Positions 1 through 6,165 of a DNA stretch of 24,455 nt are shown one piece after another (position 1 is the first letter of the stretch; each line of letters starts with the position of its first letter). Under the pieces are notes generated by a model that was not told the DNA's origin, made no database searches, and saw only the letters and a list, made by a program, of their open reading frames with translations. Source of the stretch: an uncultured Clostridia bacterium (GTDB lineage: Bacteria; Bacillota; Clostridia; Christensenellales; Borkfalkiaceae); contig CANRFD010000007.1 in NCBI GenBank assembly GCA_947629845.1, forward strand, positions 1 through 24,455, written 5' to 3'. Position numbers and translations under genes: made by a program.

Positions 1-2
1 TC

Positions 3-138
3 GAGATTCCCGTGATTGACGTCTCCCTGCCGATCTACCATGGCACGGAGGACGCGGTCCTCCAGGTCGGTGTGGGTCATCTGGAGGGGTCATCTTTGCC
101 AGTCGGAGGATTCGGCACCCACGCGGTGCTGTCCGGCC
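3..138 (+). pseudogene. Class C sortase fragment (partial, probably chimeric)
   Basis: Read in the frame that is open to the window edge, this stretch gives IPVIDVSLPIYHGTEDAVLQ, then VGHLEGSSLPVGG and GTHAVLSG. This is the start of the catalytic beta-barrel of class C (pilus-type) sortases, which cross-link pilin subunits on Gram-positive cells. In that family the next residues should be HRG, carrying the catalytic histidine, but here the reading changes to PAIQRL, which belongs to another enzyme. The catalytic His, Cys and Arg are therefore absent and the fragment cannot be a working sortase. It continues without a stop into the following two segments, which I read as an assembly chimera rather than a natural fusion. 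The sortase identity is clear from the motif string; the cause of the break is inferred. Confidence 0.72.
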
Positions 139-923
139 CGGCCATCCAGAGGCTCAATGACAGTGTTATAAGCAAGCTGCTGCTCCTCGACACCATCCCT
201 GTCACCGAGGAGAAGAAGTGCGCCAAGATCGAGGATCTCATCACCTATCCCCCCAATGCGGGGCCGGTGGACACCCCGCTCGACGTGCTCTTCCCCGACA
301 TCGTGAAGGAATACGACGCCGAGCCGCAGCACATGTGCGAACTCGAGATCGACTTCGGGGACTTCAAGCGCGAGATCGTGTGCGATTCCTTCCTCGAGAG
401 CCGCTTTGCGACCAGCCTCGCCTCCGTCGGCTATGTGCAGGACTTCAAGGCGCAGACCATCGAGCTTGCCTACGTCTCGCAGGAGCTCGTGAACAAGCGG
501 TATTTCCCCGACTTCGCCATCAAGGACTACAAGGGGAGGATCGCCATCATCGAGATGAAGAACTTCGAGATGTCGTCCTATCACCTGAACATCGACAAAT
601 ACGAGGAGCTCAAACGGTACTGCGAGAGCAAGGGGTACGGATATGCCGAGATCATGCGCGCATATGATACCAACAGCTATATCTCGCTGGAGGCGCTCAA
701 GGCGGCGCCCGTAAATAAGGAGCTCGAACAATACATCATCGACACCATCGAGAAAAACGGAGAGGCGACGGGCGAAGGGTGCTTCACCATGGAGGACTTC
801 GAGAACTACGTCGCCGAACACGGCGCGGCGGACAGGACGGAGATCTATACCATCCTGCTCAACAACAGGAACCTCCGCAACGTCGACCGCGTGGGGAAGG
901 ATTTCAGGATCATCCTGAACTGA
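3..923 (+). CDS. PD-(D/E)xK nuclease-like protein, 5' end chimeric
   Basis: The authentic part begins near 234 and gives about 230 residues. Counting from the GTG at 12, it shows a helix with SFLESRFATSL, then YFPDFAIKD with Asp167, then RIAIIEMKN with Glu181 and Lys183. The order helix-E, PD, about 13 residues, E-x-K is the core of the PD-(D/E)xK nuclease fold, so a metal-dependent DNA endonuclease activity is likely. The last ~55 residues (MEDFENYVAEHG to FRIILN) look like a small winged-helix-type domain. The first ~74 residues belong to a sortase and a PRPP synthetase and should not be counted as part of the gene; its real start lies outside the window or was lost in the join. Only 4 bases separate it from the next gene, so it is the first visible member of the operon. 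TnsA-like, Holliday-junction or defence nucleases are possible relatives; I cannot pick one. Confidence 0.7.
   Translation, partial: EIPVIDVSLPIYHGTEDAVLQVGVGHLEGSSLPVGGFGTHAVLSGPAIQRLNDSVISKLLLLDTIPVTEEKKCAKIEDLITYPPNAGPVDTPLDVLFPDIVKEYDAEPQHMCELEIDFGDFKREIVCDSFLESRFATSLASVGYVQDFKAQTIELAYVSQELVNKRYFPDFAIKDYKGRIAIIEMKNFEMSSYHLNIDKYEELKRYCESKGYGYAEIMRAYDTNSYISLEALKAAPVNKELEQYIIDTIEKNGEATGEGCFTMEDFENYVAEHGAADRTEIYTILLNNRNLRNVDRVGKDFRIILN
117..233 (+). pseudogene. prs: Ribose-phosphate pyrophosphokinase C-terminal fragment (probably chimeric)
   Basis: The translation THAVLSGPAIQRLNDS, followed by SVISKLLLLDTIPVTEEKK and CAKIE, matches the C-terminal part of PRPP synthetase, where a TH-x-VLSGPAIERL segment is followed by a VxTDTIPLPEEKK-like strand and then a KI-x-VLSVAPLFAEAI segment. 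Here the match starts at THAVLSG (117-137), which the preceding sortase piece also contains, and ends at about KIE (225-233), after which the reading becomes unrelated. No substrate-binding loop or N-terminal domain is present. The piece is about 39 residues of a protein of roughly 320. It is best read as a foreign insert joined at short shared words. Confidence 0.68.
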
Positions 924-927
924 TACT

Positions 928-2094
928 ATGCCGAAAACCTTTTATAAAAAGCAACGCCCGCGCAAGCTGTTCTTTGCCCCCGGACAGGAATTCAACTCCA
1001 CGGCGTACGGAGATGAAGTCTTGCGCGACTTTTTGCTGTGGAGACGGGAGTTTTACGGCCGCTGGGATTCGAGGGCGGAGAACGTGCTGCTCTCCTACCC
1101 CGGGGACATCGGCGGGGCGCCCGTGCGCACGGCAGGCGCGCCCGAATACTCCTCCGGCATCATCCGCGAGAAGATCGCGGCGGTGCGGCCTTCCAACTCG
1201 GCGCTCCCCGCGCTGTGGGCGGGAGATCTCATATTGGAGGCGGAAAAGACGGGCGCCCTCCTCGTAAACGGCAGAAAGACGGAATTTGACCTCGGCATCG
1301 GCCTCGAGGCGTGGGCGATCCTCGACCTCTTCGAACGCGAAGGGAGGAGGGAGCTCTTCGTCGTGGGCAAGCCCGTATCGGGCAAGACGCCCGTGATGAC
1401 GGAATACGCCCTCGCAAAGGACGGGTCGCTGACGTGCATCGACGCCTTCCCGCTGGAGGCCACCATGGAGGAGACGGGGCACATCGTCTGCATGGGCAGG
1501 CATGTGTTCCTCGTGCACGATAAGAAGCTGCGCTGCTACTACCTCGCCCCCGAGACGGGGAAGCTGGAGCGCGTGCCCCTCGGCAGGCCGGAGGACGCAG
1601 CGGCGCTCTGCGCTTCGCGCGCGCCCGTCGCGGACGCGGACGGCGACGTGTTCTGGTGCTTTCCGGGCGGCGTGACGGGGTTCCGCATCGGCTCGCCCGC
1701 GCAGCTGTACAACATTGCGCTGCCCGCGGGGTTCGAGGCGGAAAAACTGTACTGCCGCAGCGATTGCCTGTTCATCTCCGGAAAGACCGGGACGGTGCGG
1801 TCGCTCCTCGTCTGCCGCGAGGCGCGGTCGGGCGGATTTACGGTGGAGAACGTCCCCGTAAACGCCGAGATCGCCCTCGGGGAGAGCGAAGGGGAGATCT
1901 TCATCCTCTCGCTGGAGCGGCGGATGGGACGGGCCTTTGCCATCGACTCGCACTGGGACGGACGCAGCGTGAAGGAGACCTCGCGTGCCGACCTCGGCAG
2001 TGCGGACAGCATCTTTTATTATTTCGGCGACGTCGTAAAAGACGCCCGCTATGTAGGAAGAAATGAAAAAAACGAAGCCCTCTGTTTGAAATAA
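928..2094 (+). CDS. Hypothetical protein, 388 aa, beta-rich
   Basis: I do not recognise this family. The ATG at 928 lies 4 bases after the stop of the nuclease gene, and there is no strong Shine-Dalgarno sequence just in front of it (the nearest purine-rich words are about 18 bases upstream), so translation is probably coupled to the gene before. The N-terminus is basic (MPKTFYKKQRPRK) with aromatic residues and no signal peptide or membrane segment, so the protein is cytosolic. From about residue 110 onward it consists of short strands with frequent Gly, Asp and aromatic turns (for example ELFVVGKP, HIVCMGRHVFLVHDKK, EKLYCRSDCLFISGKTG, EGEIFILSLERR), a pattern typical of a beta-propeller or other all-beta fold. 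The GKPVSGKT string is not a P-loop in context. Its place between a nuclease and an SNF2 ATPase suggests a scaffold or recognition subunit, which is inference only. Confidence 0.85.
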   Translation: MPKTFYKKQRPRKLFFAPGQEFNSTAYGDEVLRDFLLWRREFYGRWDSRAENVLLSYPGDIGGAPVRTAGAPEYSSGIIREKIAAVRPSNSALPALWAGDLILEAEKTGALLVNGRKTEFDLGIGLEAWAILDLFEREGRRELFVVGKPVSGKTPVMTEYALAKDGSLTCIDAFPLEATMEETGHIVCMGRHVFLVHDKKLRCYYLAPETGKLERVPLGRPEDAAALCASRAPVADADGDVFWCFPGGVTGFRIGSPAQLYNIALPAGFEAEKLYCRSDCLFISGKTGTVRSLLVCREARSGGFTVENVPVNAEIALGESEGEIFILSLERRMGRAFAIDSHWDGRSVKETSRADLGSADSIFYYFGDVVKDARYVGRNEKNEALCLK

Positions 2095-2115
2095 CGGGAC
2101 TGTTAGGAGAGAGAT

Positions 2116-5100
2116 ATGATCGATAAGAACGACGTAAAAATGCCGGTACAGCGCGACGACAGCGGCGCGGCGGTACGGTCGAAAGAGCAGGAGCAGAAAC
2201 ACTACGACGAAGTGGAACAGCTGCTCGAGCTCGTGGAAAACGTGAGCAACAAGCAGGAACTGCGCCTCGACGAGAGCTACTACAACAAGTTCCACTGGTT
2301 CGGCATCACCAACACGAGCCGCGACGGGAAGAGCTACTTTTCCTACCAGGAGGAAGCCGTTTACGACTTCATCTTCAACCTGAACAAGAGCGGTATCCTC
2401 TCCGACCAGGTCGGTATGGGCAAGACCATCGAGGCGGGCATGATCATCAGCGAGCTTGCAAGCCGCAACGAGCTGCACTCGCTGCTCATCGTCGTGCCCA
2501 ACGAGATCATGGCCGCCAAGTGGGAATACGAGCTCGCCAACAAGTTCGGCGTAAAGACGTGGAAGTACAACAACCACACCTTCCCGCAGGCCAAAGTGCT
2601 GTTGAGCTACGGCAATTTCTGCCGCTGCGTCTTTGACTGCGTCGCCAAGGAGAAGTTCGGTTCCATCGACGAATACGAATTCAAGCACTCCTATTCCGCC
2701 GACAAAAACGCCGGCATGGGGCTGGGAGAGCTGATGCAGTCCTTCGTGATGGGCGACATTAAGCTCGCCGTACAGAAGATCAACGAGGGCTTTTTGAACA
2801 GCGAAATGGACGGCGACCCGCAGGTGGTGTTCGACGGGAAGAAGTTCCGCATCACCGCCTCCAACCTGCAGGGCAAGACCTTCGAGCAGGCGTACGTCTA
2901 TGACGCGCGGGGGGACATTGCGAAGTTCGTCGCCGAGCAGTCCAAACAGCGCATCGAGTCGGTCATCAACAACGCGTTCTTCCAGAGGAACCGCTACAAT
3001 CCCATCATCGCCAACGAGCTCGACAGCCTGTTCACCCTCGTCGGCGAGTACTTCACCACGCTGCCCGATGAGATCGCGAGCGTCGCGCAGGGCATGACGC
3101 AGACCTATCCCATCCTGATCGTTCCCAATACATACACGACGCGAAGCGGCGACGAGGTAATGACGCAGGAATTTTTGAACCGCACGCTCTCCGCCCAGAT
3201 CAGGAACTACAAACATAAATATATCGTGAGAAACAAGGACGGCGAGATCCCCGACGTCTTCGAGGACTACCGCATCGTCGACTTCCTCATCGACGTCGGC
3301 TACCAGACGCTCATCGTCGACGAGGTGCACGACTATATCGACGTCTATGCCAAGGTGAGCCGCGAGGCCTTCCACAAGAACCCCGAACAGTTCGAGACCG
3401 ATTATCCCTCGTGCGACTTCAACCGCTACGAGCTCTTCGACGACTACTACTTCATCAAGAAGAAGAGCCTCTATAAAAAGCTCAAGGCGCTCGCCGATAA
3501 GGCGCTCCGTAAGATATTCCTTACGGCTACGCCCATCAAGTCGGATATGGTGGACTTCTACCTGCTCACGCTCATCGCGAGCAACAAGGACGCCAACGCC
3601 TATTCCAAGATCCGCGACTATATCGACAACTTCTATCCCCGCGCTTCGGCACGCGAGGAGGCCATCGAACACCTCTTCCGCACCTACACGGGGTGCCTTT
3701 CCGAGTATGCGGCGCACAACTTCTGCAACAGCCCCGATAAATATCTCAAGCTCGAGACGGAGGCCGATAACAACAACAAGATCCCCGAACGCGACCGCCG
3801 CTACCAGTACCCTTACTTCAAGAACGCCTTCCTCCGCGCCAACGTGAACAACGAGGAGCTCGTAAAGGAATATCTGTTGAGCCAGCTCAACTATATGTCC
3901 GTCGAGGAGATCGTGCTTGAACTCATCCTCTCCTATTCCACCGAGACCAAGGACTCCAACTTCAGGGGCGAGGCGGGCTCGACGCTGTTCAAGAACATCG
4001 AGAACCTGCTGACGAGCGAGGAGTACAGCTTCCTGCAGACGCGCGTCGTATTCCGCACCCTGCTCAACAATACCGTGAAGCTGCGCTTCGAAAAGGACTT
4101 CACCGAGGTCAAGTACCGGGTGGGGGACAAGGTGCTCAGCGAATCCGAGCTCACGCCCGAACTCAAGGAGCAGATCGACCATGTGGAGCGGGAGGAACCG
4201 CTGAAACAGATCAGGCAGCTGCTCGAACTCAAGGACGGCCCGCGCCGCTGGCACAAGACGTACCGTACCTACGGTATCCGCCATACCCGCCACCAGACCT
4301 TCAACCTCTCCGATTGCAGCAGCCTTTCCAAGCTCGGTGCGAGCAAGAAGGTCGAGCGCTATAAAAATCTTCCGCTGTGGCCGCGCAGAAACGGCAAGGT
4401 CATCTTCCTGTTCCGCGACGACGACTTCTTCGATTGCTTCCTCGATGTGCGCAGAGAGGTGAAAAAGATCGAGGACAAGGAGATCGAGGCCACCGATCTT
4501 CCCAACTACGAAAAGATGACGGGTTCGCCCGAGGAAAAGCAGAAGCGCTTCGAGGAGGCGAAGGCCATCTTCGACTACATCGACGACTCGATGAGCGGCG
4601 GTTCCGACGACACCCACGAGCCACAGAGCAGCCGCTACGAATCCGTCGAGATCGACGACTCCAAGATGGTGGACTACAAGCTCGCCCTCGTCAACCGTCT
4701 GATGCTCGGCAAGGACGTCAACCTCGGCTCCATCAACAAGAAGGTGCTCCTCTTCGCGGAGAAGGGGAGGAACGAGATCCTCGAATGGTTCCGCTACCAG
4801 AACTGCCGCCCCCTGCTCAAGAGAGGGGAGCAGCTCGATCCCGAAAAGCTCAAGGAATACAAGGCAAAGTGGGCGAGCTACGAGGTGCAGCCCGTCGGCG
4901 ATGAGTGGAGCGTTTCCGACAGCACCGACGATATGGAAAAGGTCGTCGGCAACCTGCTCGTCGTCATCGATCCGAGCCGCTATGAGAAGGGCGTCGACCT
5001 TCAGAAGGCGGAGACGATCATCAACTTCGATATCAACTACGACCCGCTCAAGATGGAGCAGCGTATCGGCCGTATCGACCGTATCCGTCCCCTCGGGCAG

Positions 5101-6165
5101 AGCCGCGAGATCAACATCGTCTCCTTCGTGCCCTTCAACGACATGAGCGGCTTCGTCATCAACTTCTTCGCCAATGAGATGAAGATGTTCACCCAGTGGA
5201 TGGGCGAGACGACGGGTATCGTCTCCGTCCTCGACGACGCGGACACCGGCAGGAGCAACGACGTCTCCTTCGGCGGCAAGGTCGAATCCCTCGAACATTT
5301 CTATCAGGATATCTACCGCCTCTGCCACGATCCGCAGGTCGGCGACGCGGAGCGCGCCAACATGGCGGCGGCGTTCCGCAAGTTCTTCGAGCCCATGATC
5401 AACAAGCTCGCGCGTTCGCTCGGGAACAAGGTCAAGACGCCCGAGGCGAAAAAGCTCAAGACGCTCATCGACGGCTTCGGCATGAACGACAGAAAGACGA
5501 AGGTGGACTTCGACTTCCTCAGTGCGCTGCGCGGAAGTTTCAACGAAATCTTCATCAATTCCGTCTCGCCCCACCACGGCGGTTTCGACGGGTTCAAGAC
5601 CGACGGCGACAAGGTCGTGATGCGCTTCAATACCAGCCGCGACACATTCAAGTCGTGCCCCACGCAGACCGACTGTAAGGCTTGCCCCGACTACGACCTC
5701 TGCAGCGGCGGCGCGAAAAAGCGCAACAGCTATGCGAAGTTCTCGGAGGCCGTGAAGAAGTTCTTCGAGGACGGCGAGGCCTTCTACGAAAACAGCCGCA
5801 GGTCGTTTACCGAGGGCACCGCCGATAGCCAACAGATCATCAGCGGCGGCAGGGAAGACGACGGTCTGCTCACCCTTCTCCGCGAGCGCAAAGAGCGCTT
5901 CGCCAAGGTCAAGGAACAGGTTCTCAAGCTCCTTCCCGCCAAGAACAACTCGCCCTTCATCATTCCCTACACGAAGTACCTCGAGATCTTCTCGCCCATC
6001 AAGGAACTCTATTGGGACGACGTCGTGAAGGTGTACATCGATCTCATCCTCTACTCCTTCCACCAGCAGTGCGACAACGTGCTGCAGGGCGCGAAGCTGT
6101 TTGAGCGCTTCATCAAGATCTTCTCCATTGCGGAGTTCATGAACAACATGGAGGCCGAAAACTGA
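2116..6165 (+). CDS. SNF2-like DEAD/DEAH-type ATPase (helicase superfamily 2), 1349 aa
   Basis: A superfamily-2 ATPase that should use ATP to translocate on or remodel duplex DNA or protein-DNA complexes. Visible motifs: Q-like SYQEEAV (76-82); motif I SDQVGMGKT with Lys103; motif Ia SLLIVVPNE (122-130); motif II VDEVH with Asp402 and Glu403; motif III LTATPIKSD (Thr470-Ala-Thr); motif V EKGVDLQ (Gly959, Asp961); motif VI QRIGRIDRIRPLGQ from Gln982 with Arg986 and Arg989. The DEVH box plus the QRIGRIDR motif place it in the SNF2/RapA group. Between motifs Ia and II lie about 255 residues, far more than usual, and the two RecA lobes are separated by ~450 residues. A C-terminal cluster Cys1181, Cys1187, Cys1190, Cys1196 could bind zinc or an Fe-S centre. 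AGGAGAG (2105-2111) in front of ATG 2116 supports the start. The stop overlaps the start of the next gene, a degenerate relative. No nuclease or methyltransferase domain was seen inside it. Confidence 0.92.
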   Translation: MIDKNDVKMPVQRDDSGAAVRSKEQEQKHYDEVEQLLELVENVSNKQELRLDESYYNKFHWFGITNTSRDGKSYFSYQEEAVYDFIFNLNKSGILSDQVGMGKTIEAGMIISELASRNELHSLLIVVPNEIMAAKWEYELANKFGVKTWKYNNHTFPQAKVLLSYGNFCRCVFDCVAKEKFGSIDEYEFKHSYSADKNAGMGLGELMQSFVMGDIKLAVQKINEGFLNSEMDGDPQVVFDGKKFRITASNLQGKTFEQAYVYDARGDIAKFVAEQSKQRIESVINNAFFQRNRYNPIIANELDSLFTLVGEYFTTLPDEIASVAQGMTQTYPILIVPNTYTTRSGDEVMTQEFLNRTLSAQIRNYKHKYIVRNKDGEIPDVFEDYRIVDFLIDVGYQTLIVDEVHDYIDVYAKVSREAFHKNPEQFETDYPSCDFNRYELFDDYYFIKKKSLYKKLKALADKALRKIFLTATPIKSDMVDFYLLTLIASNKDANAYSKIRDYIDNFYPRASAREEAIEHLFRTYTGCLSEYAAHNFCNSPDKYLKLETEADNNNKIPERDRRYQYPYFKNAFLRANVNNEELVKEYLLSQLNYMSVEEIVLELILSYSTETKDSNFRGEAGSTLFKNIENLLTSEEYSFLQTRVVFRTLLNNTVKLRFEKDFTEVKYRVGDKVLSESELTPELKEQIDHVEREEPLKQIRQLLELKDGPRRWHKTYRTYGIRHTRHQTFNLSDCSSLSKLGASKKVERYKNLPLWPRRNGKVIFLFRDDDFFDCFLDVRREVKKIEDKEIEATDLPNYEKMTGSPEEKQKRFEEAKAIFDYIDDSMSGGSDDTHEPQSSRYESVEIDDSKMVDYKLALVNRLMLGKDVNLGSINKKVLLFAEKGRNEILEWFRYQNCRPLLKRGEQLDPEKLKEYKAKWASYEVQPVGDEWSVSDSTDDMEKVVGNLLVVIDPSRYEKGVDLQKAETIINFDINYDPLKMEQRIGRIDRIRPLGQSREINIVSFVPFNDMSGFVINFFANEMKMFTQWMGETTGIVSVLDDADTGRSNDVSFGGKVESLEHFYQDIYRLCHDPQVGDAERANMAAAFRKFFEPMINKLARSLGNKVKTPEAKKLKTLIDGFGMNDRKTKVDFDFLSALRGSFNEIFINSVSPHHGGFDGFKTDGDKVVMRFNTSRDTFKSCPTQTDCKACPDYDLCSGGAKKRNSYAKFSEAVKKFFEDGEAFYENSRRSFTEGTADSQQIISGGREDDGLLTLLRERKERFAKVKEQVLKLLPAKNNSPFIIPYTKYLEIFSPIKELYWDDVVKVYIDLILYSFHQQCDNVLQGAKLFERFIKIFSIAEFMNNMEAEN
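6150..6154 (+). promoter_or_regulatory. Ribosome binding site inside the SNF2 gene
   Basis: GGAGG lies within the last codons of the SNF2 ATPase gene, 10 bases before an ATG at 6165 that shares one base with the SNF2 stop codon (TGATG). This arrangement supports translational coupling and fixes the start of the next gene. Coupled synthesis fits the idea that the ATPase and its inactive relative form a complex. Confidence 0.75.

Noticed and set aside
3..233. A natural sortase-PRPP synthetase-nuclease fusion
   Set aside because: Both enzymes lack their active sites here, the pieces are too short to fold, and the first join is on a peptide shared by both families. A chimera is simpler.
1364..1400. 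Possible P-loop (VGKPVSGKT) in the 388-residue protein
   Set aside because: The spacing does not fit GxxxxGK[ST] with a preceding hydrophobic strand and following helix: the segment sits in a beta-rich region and no Walker B partner follows.
910..6063. A very long open frame on the minus strand (about 1700 codons) opposite the 388-residue gene and the SNF2 gene
   Set aside because: It is a by-product of plus-strand codons ending in G or C, which avoid reverse-strand stops. The plus strand carries helicase motifs, ribosome sites and coupled starts, while the minus translation is a low-complexity mix of Val, Leu, Glu, Asp and Arg. The same holds for the long minus frames at 6051-8954, 8839-10704, 10547-14554 and 18500-22372.
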